The notes beneath the pieces are model-generated. The model saw nothing but the letters and a program-made list of their open reading frames with translations, was not told the origin of the DNA and made no database searches. Below, one piece after another: positions 37,554 through 46,107 of a stretch of 64,000 nt of DNA (position 1 is the stretch's first letter; each line of letters begins with the position of its first letter). The stretch is from Pseudomonas sp. 102515 (GTDB taxonomy: Bacteria; Pseudomonadota; Gammaproteobacteria; Pseudomonadales; Pseudomonadaceae), in assembly GCF_031085165.1 (NCBI RefSeq), contig NZ_JAVHTY010000004.1, positions 124,001 to 188,000 on the forward strand, given 5' to 3'. The position numbers were made by a program, and so were the translations under genes.

Positions 37554-38463
37554 CGCGACTCCAGAAGGGATAGAAGTTGAACCACTGCCGCGGCGCCTTG
37601 AGGCAATGGGCGGCAAGGCGCTCGGCATAGGCCTGGGCCAGGCCCTGGATGCCGGCGGCACGCTCCTGGCGGCGCCAGGCCGGGGCCGGGGCGAAGTCTT
37701 CCAGGTAAAGGTGGTAGCCATCCTCCTGGCGGAGGCAGAACAGCAGGTTGGTCGGGCAACGCAGCAGGTGCGCCAGCAGCCAGGGGCCCTGGGGGAAGGG
37801 CGCCGGGGCGCCGAGGAAGTCCACCTCGACGGTCCGGCTGCCATGCAGCGGTACCCGGTCACCGGCGATGGCCAGCCATTCGCCGCGCTCCAGGCGTTCG
37901 CTGAGCTGCAGCATCACCGCCGGGTCCAGTTCGCTGACCTGGATCAGCCGCAGGTCGCTGGCGCCGGCTTCCTCCAGCAGACGATTGAAGGCCTCGGCGT
38001 GGCGGGTGTGCACCAGTACGTTGAGGCGTACCCGCCGCCCGAGCTGGGCCAGGGCGCGGCAGACTTCGAGGTTGCCCAGGTGGGCGGTGACCAGGATCTC
38101 GCCGCGCGGACCGTGCATGCGGCCGTGCACCCGATCCGGGTCGTGCAGTTGCACCTGATCCAGGCCGAGGCGGCCGTTCCAGGCGTCGAGCTTGTCCAGC
38201 AGGGCTTCGGCGAAGGCCATGAACTGGGCATAGCCGCTGCGCCAGCTGGGCTGCAGGTCGGGACGACCGCTCCAGCCGGCCAGGCGCTGCTGGTAGTCGC
38301 GGATGCCACGGCGGGCGCGGGCGCCGAACAGGAAGAAGTACAGCACGATCAGCCGCAGCAGCGGGGCGATGGCGCGGCGGCCCAGGTGCCGTGCCAGCCA
38401 GGCGGTGAGGCGCATCAGCACCGGACTGCCACGCTCGCGCTGCTGCGCCCAGTGGCCGCTCAC
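37543..38463 (-). CDS. LpxL/HtrB-like lysophospholipid acyltransferase of the APE cluster
   Basis: A GTG start at 38463, overlapping the glycosyltransferase stop as GTGA, gives 306 residues beginning SGHWAQQRERGS, which is how this family starts. A membrane segment (APLLRLIVLYFFLFG) is followed by TAHLGNLEVCRAL, the HxxxxE/D-type motif, and AGDRVPLHGSRTVEVDFLG. The C-terminus ends FNFYPFWS as in LpxL relatives. It probably joins the polyene to a lipid or sugar acceptor at the inner membrane. Confidence 0.87.
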   Translation of the reverse strand: MSGHWAQQRERGSPVLMRLTAWLARHLGRRAIAPLLRLIVLYFFLFGARARRGIRDYQQRLAGWSGRPDLQPSWRSGYAQFMAFAEALLDKLDAWNGRLGLDQVQLHDPDRVHGRMHGPRGEILVTAHLGNLEVCRALAQLGRRVRLNVLVHTRHAEAFNRLLEEAGASDLRLIQVSELDPAVMLQLSERLERGEWLAIAGDRVPLHGSRTVEVDFLGAPAPFPQGPWLLAHLLRCPTNLLFCLRQEDGYHLYLEDFAPAPAWRRQERAAGIQGLAQAYAERLAAHCLKAPRQWFNFYPFWSRDER

Positions 38464-39197
38464 GGGCGCACCCGGCGCCAGAGCAGGCGCGGCGCGCGCA
38501 GCAGCATGCCGAAGAACAGCCGGGTGTGCATGCGCGAGATCAGCACGTTGTCCTGCCAGAGGCGAAAGTGCGAACGGCCATCCAGCGGATAGTGCACCCG
38601 GGTCGGACGCCAGCGCATGGGCTGCTCGCGCCAGGCCAGGCGCACCAGGATCTCCGGATCGAAGTCCATGCGCTTGCCCAGGCCGCCGGCGCGGATCACC
38701 GCCAGGGTCGGCGCCAGCGGATAGACGCGAAAGCCGCACATGCTGTCGCGGATCGCCAGGGACAGGCTGTTGATCCACACCCAGACATGGGTGAGGTAGC
38801 GGGCATAGAGCCGGCCCTTGGGCACCGAGTCGTCGAATTGCGGGTAGCCACAGATCAGCGCCTCGGGATAGGCCTGGGCCTCGGCGAGAAAGGCGGCCAC
38901 GTCGGCCAGGTCGTGCTGGCCGTCGGCATCCACCTGCAGGGCATGAGTGAAGCCCAGGCGCTGCGCCTCGGCGAGACCGGCCATCACCGCGCCGCCCTTG
39001 CCCTGGTTGACCGGCAGCCGCAGCAGGTGGACATCGGGTTGCGTGGCCAGCTCGTCCATCACCCGGGCGCAGGCGGGGCTGGAGGCGTCGTCCACCAGCA
39101 CGCAGGGCAGGACGCGCTGGCGCAGCGCCTGGACCACCAGCGGCAGGGCATGCTCATGGTCGAACACCGGGATCACCGCGCAGGCACGAAAGCTCAT
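38460..39197 (-). CDS. Family 2 glycosyltransferase of the APE cluster
   Basis: The 245-residue protein has the GT-A fold: AVIPVFDHEHALPLVVQALR at the N-terminus, LPVNQGKGGAVMAG, and the metal-binding DADGQHD (about residue 93). There is no obvious membrane helix. It may transfer a sugar or sugar-phosphate onto the lipid anchor that receives the polyene. In several described clusters a glycosyltransferase and an acyltransferase occur side by side as here. It overlaps each neighbour by four bases. Confidence 0.87.
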   Translation of the reverse strand: MSFRACAVIPVFDHEHALPLVVQALRQRVLPCVLVDDASSPACARVMDELATQPDVHLLRLPVNQGKGGAVMAGLAEAQRLGFTHALQVDADGQHDLADVAAFLAEAQAYPEALICGYPQFDDSVPKGRLYARYLTHVWVWINSLSLAIRDSMCGFRVYPLAPTLAVIRAGGLGKRMDFDPEILVRLAWREQPMRWRPTRVHYPLDGRSHFRLWQDNVLISRMHTRLFFGMLLRAPRLLWRRVRP

Positions 39198-40840
39198 GGC
39201 TGTGCCTCCTTGAGCAGGATGCGCCCGGAGGAGCAGGCCGCCGTGCCCTGGCGAAAGGCGAAGTGCAGCTTGCGGCGGGTGGCGTCGAAGTGGAAGGTCA
39301 GGGTCACCCGGTCGCCGGGGCGCAGCAGCTGTTGGAACTTGAGCACCTCCATGCCGGCGAAGTCCGCTGGCAGATCCAGGTGCTGGCGGGCCAGGCGCTG
39401 GGCCCAGCCGACCTGCACCACGCCGGGCACCACCGGCGCCGAGGGGAAGTGGCCGGAAAAGAACGCCAGGTCCGGGGCGACTTGCAGCTCCAGCCGCCAG
39501 CCGTCTGCGGTCTGCTCGACGCTCAGCGGTTCGATGTCCACCGGCCGTGGCTGGGCCAGCAACCGCTCCACCTCGGCCTGGGCCAGCTTGCCCTGGGCGC
39601 TGTAGGGCAGCGCCAGCAGCAGGCGCCAGCGGCGCGGCAGGGCGATGGCCTCGCAGTGGCCGACCAGGTGTTCGCGCAACTCGGCCACCAGGGCGCGGCG
39701 ACCGCCATTGCGCAGCTGGTGCAGGCCGCTTTCGCTCAGGGCGACCAGGGCGCCGAGCAGGGCGCGACCCTGCTGCACCACGCCCAGGCGGACGTCGGCG
39801 ATGGCGGGGTGGCCGAGCAGGCGTTCTTCCAGGGCCGGCAGGGCGATGCGCTTCTCTTCCAGCTTGACGATGCGATCCAGGCGCCCGAGCAGTTCGAAGC
39901 GACCATCACCCAGCAGGCGTACGCCGTCCATGGTCTGCTCGCGCAGGCCCTGGGGCAGATAGGGCGAGGTCAGCCAGAGGGCGCCGTCAGCGTCCTGGCC
40001 CAGTTCGATGTCGGTAAAGGCCTGCCAGGACTGCGGGCCCTGGCGCCAGGCGATGCCGCCGGTCTCGGAGCTGCCATAGACCTCGGTAGGGTACTGGCCG
40101 AAACGACTCTGGCAGGCCGTGGCCGCCGCCTCCGGCAGCACGCCGCCAGAGGAAAACACGCGGACCACCTGAGTGAGGATGGCGTCGTCGAGGTTTTCGC
40201 CCAGGCGCTTGAGCAGCGCTGGGCTGCTGATCCACACCACGCGGCGGCCCGCGCGCAGCAAGGCGGCGGTATCGCGCTGCAGTTCCTCGGTGAAGGGCAG
40301 TGCCTGGCGGGCGAAGGAGCGCCCGGCGCAGAGCGGCCAGAGCACGCGGAACAGCAGGCCATAGATGTGCTGGGTGGAAACGCTGCCGAGAATGGTCGCC
40401 TCGCCGAGGGACGCGCCCCAGAGGCGCTCCAGGGCGGCGACCTCGTTGGCCAGCTGGAACAGCTGCTTGGCGATCAGCTTGGGCGCGCCGCTGGAGCCCG
40501 AGGTGCTCAGGGTCAGCAGCGGCGCCTGGAGGTCGAGCGCGGCGGGTGTCAGGGGCTCGGCAGCGGTCCAGCCGGCAAGATCGTCGAGCCAGGCGTCGAG
40601 CGTCGGCGCCAGGCGCGCGCGGGTGGCGGGCTGGGCATCGGCCGGCAGGACGACCTCGACCCCGGCGCGCCAGGCGCCGAGCAGGGCGCAGGCCAGGTCT
40701 TCGGCATCGTCCAGGTGCAGCGCCAGACGCTTGAGGCCAGCGGCCTGGAAGGCCGCCGCCAGGTGCAGGGCGCGCTGCCTGAGGGCCGCATCCAGCGGGC
40801 TCGTGGCGCCCAGCAGCGCGGCGAGAGGGGTGAACGTCAT
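39194..40840 (-). CDS. Fused AMP-ligase and hotdog dehydratase (ApeH-ApeI fusion)
   Basis: The ATG at 40840 (MTFTPLAALLGATSPLDAAL) overlaps the previous stop by four bases. Residues 1-430 form an acyl-adenylate ligase with TLSTSGSSGAPK (about 110), TEVYGSSETGGIAW and GRLDRIVKLEEKRIALPAL. Residues 430-548 form a hotdog domain with FFSGHFPSAPVVPGVVQ, like FabA/FabZ and the ApeI dehydratase. In the E. coli cluster these functions sit on separate genes. The ligase should load the aryl starter onto ACP; the dehydratase domain should act with the ApeP-type subunit at 29343-29792. Confidence 0.88.
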   Translation of the reverse strand: MTFTPLAALLGATSPLDAALRQRALHLAAAFQAAGLKRLALHLDDAEDLACALLGAWRAGVEVVLPADAQPATRARLAPTLDAWLDDLAGWTAAEPLTPAALDLQAPLLTLSTSGSSGAPKLIAKQLFQLANEVAALERLWGASLGEATILGSVSTQHIYGLLFRVLWPLCAGRSFARQALPFTEELQRDTAALLRAGRRVVWISSPALLKRLGENLDDAILTQVVRVFSSGGVLPEAAATACQSRFGQYPTEVYGSSETGGIAWRQGPQSWQAFTDIELGQDADGALWLTSPYLPQGLREQTMDGVRLLGDGRFELLGRLDRIVKLEEKRIALPALEERLLGHPAIADVRLGVVQQGRALLGALVALSESGLHQLRNGGRRALVAELREHLVGHCEAIALPRRWRLLLALPYSAQGKLAQAEVERLLAQPRPVDIEPLSVEQTADGWRLELQVAPDLAFFSGHFPSAPVVPGVVQVGWAQRLARQHLDLPADFAGMEVLKFQQLLRPGDRVTLTFHFDATRRKLHFAFRQGTAACSSGRILLKEAQP

Positions 40841-41409
40841 GGCAGCCTCCGCACGCGCTGGCGGACCAGCCATTCACCGGCGAACAGCAGGCCCATCAGG
40901 CCATAGGCGATGACGCCGGTATAGAGCGTCCACCAGGCCAGGGGCGCCCAGAGCGCCAGGGCAGCGGCGGTGAGCGCATTGAACAGAAAGAACAGGCACC
41001 AGACCTGGGTCACCCGCCGGGTGTAGCGCACCGCACGGGGTGGCAGCTCGGGCTCGCGCAGCCGTGCCAGGCGCTCGATCAGCGGCTGGCCGCGCAGCAG
41101 GCTCAGACCGAATACCGCCAGCAGGAAGAGGCTCAGCAGCACCGGATACCAGCGCAAGAGCACGGCGGCGTCGCTCAGGGCCAGCAGCAGGCAGAAGCCC
41201 AGGGCGACCAGGGCGGTGCCGCGTTGCAGGCCATTGAGGCCGGGTTGCAGCAGGCGCAGGCCCCAGAGGGCACCGAGGCCGGCGGCGAACAGCCGTGGCG
41301 ACAGGTGCTGCAGGCCGAAGTAGACGGCGAAGGGATAGGCCAGGCCGAGCAGGAGCAGCAGGGCACTGGCGACCAGGCCCAGGGGGGAGCGGGAAGGCAG
41401 GGCACTCAT
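40837..41409 (-). CDS. COG4648-type membrane protein of the APE cluster
   Basis: The ATG at 41409 (MSALPSRSPLGLVASALLL) gives 190 residues with about five hydrophobic segments and the loop RYTRRVTQVWCLFFLFNAL. Such proteins are regularly found between the ACP and ligase genes of aryl-polyene clusters. It probably sits in the inner membrane and its biochemical role is unknown. It is 10 bases from the preceding ACP gene and overlaps the ligase gene by four. Confidence 0.8.
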   Translation of the reverse strand: MSALPSRSPLGLVASALLLLLGLAYPFAVYFGLQHLSPRLFAAGLGALWGLRLLQPGLNGLQRGTALVALGFCLLLALSDAAVLLRWYPVLLSLFLLAVFGLSLLRGQPLIERLARLREPELPPRAVRYTRRVTQVWCLFFLFNALTAAALALWAPLAWWTLYTGVIAYGLMGLLFAGEWLVRQRVRRLP

Positions 41410-41419
41410 AGGCGGCGGA

Positions 41420-41674
41420 TCAGGCGTCCGCCTGGCTGATGCGATGGACGGCCTCGACCACGTCACCCACGGTGCGCACCTGGCGGAATTGCTCGGCGGC
41501 GATCTTGTGCCCGGTCTGACGGCGTAGGTGGTCGATCAGGTCGACGGCGTCGATGCTGTCGATCTCCAGCTCCTCGTAGAGGTTGGCCTCCAGGGTCACC
41601 CGCTCGGGCTCCAGCTCGAAGAGCTCGACCAGGGCGCTGTGCAGGGTCTCGAAGATGGCTTCACGGCTTTGCAT
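41420..41674 (-). CDS. APE acyl carrier protein 2
   Basis: The ATG at 41674 has GGAG seven bases upstream, which decides against a start seven codons earlier. The 84-residue acidic protein carries the phosphopantetheine site EIDSIDAVDLI (Ser40). It is one of two ACPs on which the polyene is built. Confidence 0.92.
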   Translation of the reverse strand: MQSREAIFETLHSALVELFELEPERVTLEANLYEELEIDSIDAVDLIDHLRRQTGHKIAAEQFRQVRTVGDVVEAVHRISQADA

Positions 41675-41684
41675 GGCGATCTCC

Positions 41685-41945
41685 TCAGGCGGCACGCTGG
41701 GCGGCGACGAAGGCCGCGAGGGCGTTGACGTTGGCGAAATGGGTGCGGGTGTCCTTGGCTTCGGCGTCGATGCGGATGCCGTAGCGCTTCTGGATCGCCA
41801 GGCCCAGCTCCAGGGCGTCCACCGAATCCAGGCCCAGGCCGTCGCCGAACAGGATCTGGTCGTCGCCGATGTCGTCGACGGTGACGTCCTCGAGGCCGAG
41901 CGCCTCGATGATCAGGCCTTTGAGCTCGAGGTTGAGATCAGTCAT
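41685..41945 (-). CDS. APE acyl carrier protein 1
   Basis: The 86-residue acidic protein has the phosphopantetheine serine in GLGLDSVDALEL (Ser41). It lies 10 bases before the second ACP gene and overlaps the acyltransferase gene by 8. Paired ACPs of this kind are a constant of aryl-polyene clusters. Confidence 0.92.
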   Translation of the reverse strand: MTDLNLELKGLIIEALGLEDVTVDDIGDDQILFGDGLGLDSVDALELGLAIQKRYGIRIDAEAKDTRTHFANVNALAAFVAAQRAA

Positions 41946-42705
41946 GGTTGCCGGTTTCCTTCAGATAGAGCTGGTGCAGCTGGTCGTTGAGTTCACGCGA
42001 CGCCAGCGGCAGCGGCCGCCCGGCGAAGGTGGAGGGGTCTATGTCGGCGCCGACGTCCAGTTGGAAATCGAAACGCCGGGACGGAATGCGGTACCAGGGC
42101 GTGGCCTTGGTCAGGGTGCTGGGCACCACGCGGATGATCACCGGGGTGATGCAGCGGGCGCCGCGCAGGGCGATGGCCGCGGCACCGCGATGGAAGCGCG
42201 GCGACTCGCCGGGGGTGGTGCGGGTGCCCTCGGGAAAGATGATCAGCGTCTGGCCCTCACGCAGGGCGTCGGCGGCTTCGTCGAGCATCTCGGCGCTGCC
42301 GTTGTTGCTGATGTAGCCGGCGGCCTGGATCTGCCGCTTGAGGTAGGGATTCCGCCAGAGGCCCTGCTTGACCACGCAATTGGCGTCGGGCACCAGGCCG
42401 ATGAGCACCACCACGTCGATCAGCGAGGGGTGGTTGGCGATGATCAGCTGCCCCTGACGACCCAGGCGCTCGCGGCCCTGGATGCGCAGGTTCATCACCC
42501 GGGTCAGTACCATGAAGGCGACGAAGAAGCGGAACAGCCGGGCATTGGCGCGCCGCGCGCGCTGGCGGCGGCGCAGAGGATCGCCCGGCAGCACCAGCAG
42601 CACCGGCAGGATCAGCAAGCGAAAGACCAGGGCGCCGCAGCCGAACACCACAAAGTTGAGACCCGTGGCCAGCAAGCGATAGCCGTAGTCCAGGCGGCCG
42701 CTCAT
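41938..42705 (-). CDS. PlsC-like 1-acylglycerol-phosphate acyltransferase of the APE cluster
   Basis: The ATG at 42705 overlaps the previous stop by one base and gives 255 residues. One or two N-terminal helices (VVFGCGALVFRLLILPVLLV) are followed by the acyltransferase motif H92-P-S-L-I-D97 and FPEGTRTTPGE. It transfers an acyl group to a glycerol-phosphate type acceptor, probably making the lipid that carries the polyene. Confidence 0.87.
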   Translation of the reverse strand: MSGRLDYGYRLLATGLNFVVFGCGALVFRLLILPVLLVLPGDPLRRRQRARRANARLFRFFVAFMVLTRVMNLRIQGRERLGRQGQLIIANHPSLIDVVVLIGLVPDANCVVKQGLWRNPYLKRQIQAAGYISNNGSAEMLDEAADALREGQTLIIFPEGTRTTPGESPRFHRGAAAIALRGARCITPVIIRVVPSTLTKATPWYRIPSRRFDFQLDVGADIDPSTFAGRPLPLASRELNDQLHQLYLKETGNHD

Positions 42706-43424
42706 CAGCAGGCCTCCGCCTGCCAGTGCCAGGCACGCCCGGCATAGGCGAGGTGCCGCTCGCCGCGCGCTTCCAGCAGGCGCAGCAATTCCAGTGCGTG
42801 CGGCCAGGCGCTCGTCCCGGCGTCCGCCGGGGCCGGCTCGCCGCTCAGGCCATGGCTGCTGCCAGGCGTGAGCAGCAGGCCCACGGCATAGGGAAAGGGG
42901 ACGTCGTCGATCTGGGGCGCATAGAGGGTGGGCGGCGCCTCTTCGGCGATCACCACCAGCACCCCGCTGGCGCCTTCGGCGAGCAGGGTGCAGGCTTCCA
43001 GTACGGCATGTTCGAGGCCGTCGCGACCGGTGGCCAGGGCGTTCATCTCGCTGTGGTCGCCACGCAGGATCGACCACTGGCCGATGATGGCGTTGTGCAC
43101 CGAGAGGCTGAACTGGGTCGGGGAGAGCGGCTCGCCGCGGGCCAGCTCCTGGAGGATGGCCAGGGTGCGCGGGGTCTCGCCGTGGCGCGAGGCGAAGATC
43201 AGCGGCAGCGGCGTGCCATGGGCATCGGCCAGCGGCCAGGCCACCTGGAAGGTCATGCGCGCCAGCCGGCTGAGGCGGCGCCGCTGCATGGCCGGCAGGA
43301 AGCTGGCATCGGGTTGGCTGCCATCGTCCGCCGGACGCCAGGGCGCGGCGCACCACTGCCGCCAGGCGGCCTGGTCGCCAAGACCAGGTGCCCAGGCGCG
43401 CCAATCGCTAATCTGGAAGTGCAT
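42705..43424 (-). CDS. Ketosynthase-like chain-length factor, first gene of the APE operon
   Basis: The ATG at 43424 (MHFQISDWRAWAPG) gives 239 residues; a GTG two codons upstream is also possible and neither has a strong ribosome site. The protein resembles the N-terminal half of a beta-ketoacyl synthase, with PTQFSLSVHNAIIGQWSIL, but the position of the catalytic cysteine reads SEMNAL, with no Cys. It should therefore act as the chain-length partner of the ApeO-type ketosynthase. It overlaps the next gene by one base. Confidence 0.85.
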   Translation of the reverse strand: MHFQISDWRAWAPGLGDQAAWRQWCAAPWRPADDGSQPDASFLPAMQRRRLSRLARMTFQVAWPLADAHGTPLPLIFASRHGETPRTLAILQELARGEPLSPTQFSLSVHNAIIGQWSILRGDHSEMNALATGRDGLEHAVLEACTLLAEGASGVLVVIAEEAPPTLYAPQIDDVPFPYAVGLLLTPGSSHGLSGEPAPADAGTSAWPHALELLRLLEARGERHLAYAGRAWHWQAEAC

Positions 43425-43509
43425 GTTCACAGCCGAATCTACCCCGGAGCCTACGTGCTTGCCGTTTCATCTATCCCTGATGAGCAGGGTATTGCAGCGT
43501 TCGGCGCGC

Positions 43510-43538
43510 ATTATCCAAGCGCCTTCTACCCTAGGCAA
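43510..43538 (-). promoter_or_regulatory. Candidate sigma-70 promoter of the APE operon
   Basis: On the minus strand TTGCCT (43538-43533) and GATAAT (43515-43510) are separated by 17 bases. The -10 box matches at five of six positions and the -35 at four of six. It would start transcription about 80 bases before the first APE gene. The remainder of 43425-43792 shows no gene or clear operator. Confidence 0.55.
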
Positions 43539-43792
43539 ACATTTGCATGAACGTTGCGAAGAGGTAGTGGTCGCCCGCGTTGAACCAGGAACAGGCTAGC
43601 GCGGCGGGGAGGTTGGAGCCCCTGGCAAGGGCGTGAAACGCCGCTCCGTGCGACGAGCGGCAGTGCAAGCCGCGATTTGGCGGGGGCGGACGAACGTAAA
43701 GGCGAAATCGTCGCTGACGGTTATCGCGATCAGGGCTGCAGGGGCCGCGCCAAGGCCGTCGTCTTCACGACGGGAGCGGTCTACACCTGTCG

Positions 43793-45070
43793 TCACGCCG
43801 CTGGCAGCGGCTGCAACCTGGACAGGCGGACGGCCCCGGCCAGGGCCGCGAGCAACAGGGCGCCGATGAACAGGCCGACGCCGGTCCAACCCCCCAGGTG
43901 CCAGCAGACACCGCCCAGGGTGCCGGCCACGCTGGAGCCGGCGTAGTAGCTGAACAGATAGAGCGAGGACGCCTGGCCCCGCGCCTGGCGCGCCCGCCGA
44001 CCCACCCAGCTGCTGGCCACCGAGTGGGCGCCGAAGAAGCCGAAGGTGAACAGCAGCATCCCCGGCAGTACCAGCCACAGCGGGGTGAACAGGGTCAGCA
44101 GCAGGCCACAGAGCTTGAGCACGATGGCCGCGGCGAACACCCGCCGCCGGCCGAAGCGATCGGCCAGGCTGCCGAACTTGGCCGAGCTGTAGATCCCCGC
44201 CAGGTAGACCAGCGACAGCACGCCGATCCAGGCCTGGCTCAGGTGATAGGGCTCGGCCAGCAGGCGATAGGCGATGTAGTTGAACAGGGTGACGAAGGCG
44301 CCCATCAGCAGGAAGGCCTCCAGGAACAGCCAGGGCAGGCCGGCATCGCGGAAGTGCAGGGCATAGCCGGCGAGCAGGCTGCGTGGCCGCAGGGGCCGCG
44401 GCTGGAAGCGCTTCGAGGCCGGCAGGCTGCGCTTGAACAGCAGCGCCGCCACCAGGGCCAGCACGCCCAGGGCGCCGAGGGCGATGCGCCAGGAGACGAA
44501 GTCCACCAGCACCCCGCTGATCAGCCGGCCGGACATCCCGCCCAGGGCGTTGCCACTGATATAGAGGCCCATGGCATAGCCCAGGTGCTCGGGATGCACC
44601 TCTTCGGCCAGGTAGGTCATGGCAACTGCAGCCACCCCGGCCAGCGACAAGCCGACCAGGGCGCGGGTCACGAGGATGCCGTCCCAGGTCGGCATCAGGG
44701 CGCTGAGCAGGGTGAAGCCGCCCGCGGCGAACAGCGCATAGACCATCACCGACTTGCGCCCGATGGCATCGGAAATCGGCCCGGTCACCAGCAGTCCGCA
44801 CGCCATCAGCCCCGTAGCCAGGGACAGCGACAGACTGCTGGCCGCGGCGGTGAGGCCGAAGGCCTGGGAAAAGATCGGCATCAGCGGCTGCACGCAATAG
44901 AGCAGGGCGAAGGTGGCGAAGCCGCCGCAGAACAGCGCCAGGGCGGTGCGCAGGAATTGCGGGGTACCCTTTTCGATGAAGGCGTCCGGCACGTGCTGCG
45001 CCTCGTTGGCGGCAGGGGGGGGGTCCAGCGGGGAGGCAGGTGGCGTAGCGGATGACCGGGACGTGTTCAC
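43793..45070 (-). CDS. MFS efflux transporter (YnfM/AraJ-like)
   Basis: A GTG start at 45070 with GAGG six bases upstream gives 425 residues. Twelve hydrophobic segments are predicted, with the MFS loop signature GPISDAIGRKSVMVYALF between helices 2 and 3 and GSLADRFGRRRVFAA in the second half. It probably exports a small molecule. The divergent LysR gene next to it is the expected regulator, as for the ynfM/ynfL pair in E. coli. The long proline-rich N-terminus (residues 1-35) is cytoplasmic. Confidence 0.85.
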   Translation of the reverse strand: MNTSRSSATPPASPLDPPPAANEAQHVPDAFIEKGTPQFLRTALALFCGGFATFALLYCVQPLMPIFSQAFGLTAAASSLSLSLATGLMACGLLVTGPISDAIGRKSVMVYALFAAGGFTLLSALMPTWDGILVTRALVGLSLAGVAAVAMTYLAEEVHPEHLGYAMGLYISGNALGGMSGRLISGVLVDFVSWRIALGALGVLALVAALLFKRSLPASKRFQPRPLRPRSLLAGYALHFRDAGLPWLFLEAFLLMGAFVTLFNYIAYRLLAEPYHLSQAWIGVLSLVYLAGIYSSAKFGSLADRFGRRRVFAAAIVLKLCGLLLTLFTPLWLVLPGMLLFTFGFFGAHSVASSWVGRRARQARGQASSLYLFSYYAGSSVAGTLGGVCWHLGGWTGVGLFIGALLLAALAGAVRLSRLQPLPAA

Positions 45071-45121
45071 GGGTACCTCGATGGCGAGTCGGGATTACAG
45101 GTCTGACCTCGCTACCCTAGG

Positions 45122-45149
45122 TTGATAGCCTTCATATGGCCAATATATT
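45122..45149 (+). promoter_or_regulatory. Sigma-70 promoter of the LysR gene
   Basis: TTGATA (45122-45127) and TATATT (45144-45149) are 16 bases apart, each matching consensus at five of six positions. The predicted start is about 35 bases before the LysR ATG. The AT-rich stretch around it could also contain the autoregulatory binding site, which is shared with the MFS promoter. Confidence 0.6.
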
Positions 45150-45191
45150 GTCCGTCTCGATTGATAGGTTTTACGACTCAATGGAGACGAC

Positions 45192-46076
45192 ATGGAATTG
45201 CGCCACCTGAGGTACTTCGTGGCGGTCGCCGAGGAGCTGCACTTCGGGCGCGCCGCCCAGCGTCTGAATCTCTCCCAGCCGCCGCTCAGTCAGCAGATCC
45301 AGGCCCTGGAGACCGAACTGGGCACCCGCCTGCTGGAACGCACCAACCGACGTGTCGCCCTCACCGAGGCCGGCCGGCTGTTCCTCGACGAAGCCCGGCA
45401 GATCCTCGCGGCCAGCGAGCGCGCCGCCGAACGGGTCCGCCGCGCCGGCCGTGGCGAGACCGGGCAGTTGCAGGTGGGCTTCAGCGCCTCTTCACCCTTC
45501 GTCGCCACCATCCCCAAGACGCTGTTCGCCTATCGCCGCGCCTATCCCGAGGTGCGCCTGCAACTGCAGGAGATGAGCAGCCGCGAACAGATCGATGCCA
45601 TGCTCGCCGGCAACCTGCAGATCGGCCTGATCCGCCCCATCGAACTGCCCGAGAGCCTGATCTCGGTCGAACTCTTTCGCGAACCCCTGGTGGTCGCCCT
45701 GAGACACGACCATCCGCTGGCGCAGCAGGGCACCGCGCCGCTGCCGCTTGCCGCCCTCGCCGAGGAACCCTTCGTCTATTTCCCGCGCAGCTTCGGCACC
45801 GGCCTCTACCAACAGCTCCACACCCTCGCCGCCCGCGCCGGCTTCACCCCGCGCATCGTCCAGGAGGCCAGCGAAGTCCTCATCATCCTCGGCCTGGTCG
45901 CCGCCGGCCTCGGCGTCACCGTACTGCCCGCCACCTACCAGCGCACCCAGATGGAAGGGCTGGTGTATCGGGAGCTGGACGATCCCGAGGCGACCTCGGC
46001 GGTGTGGTTGCTCAGGCGAAGGGATGAGGTGTCGCCGCAGGCGGAGGCGTTTGTGGGATTACTTTTATCGAAATAG
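45192..46076 (+). CDS. LysR-family transcriptional regulator
   Basis: The 294-residue protein begins MELRHLRYFVAVAEELHFGR, the canonical LysR helix-turn-helix, with QPPLSQQIQALETELGTRLL as the recognition region. The effector-binding domain follows from about residue 90 (GQLQVGFSASSPFVATIPKT). It is divergent from the MFS transporter and likely controls it. Its last few codons are AT-rich, unlike the rest of the gene, and mark the left edge of a foreign segment. Confidence 0.93.
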   Translation: MELRHLRYFVAVAEELHFGRAAQRLNLSQPPLSQQIQALETELGTRLLERTNRRVALTEAGRLFLDEARQILAASERAAERVRRAGRGETGQLQVGFSASSPFVATIPKTLFAYRRAYPEVRLQLQEMSSREQIDAMLAGNLQIGLIRPIELPESLISVELFREPLVVALRHDHPLAQQGTAPLPLAALAEEPFVYFPRSFGTGLYQQLHTLAARAGFTPRIVQEASEVLIILGLVAAGLGVTVLPATYQRTQMEGLVYRELDDPEATSAVWLLRRRDEVSPQAEAFVGLLLSK

Positions 46077-46107
46077 ATAACCGTATGCCCTTATCGTTTT
46101 CGTTTGA

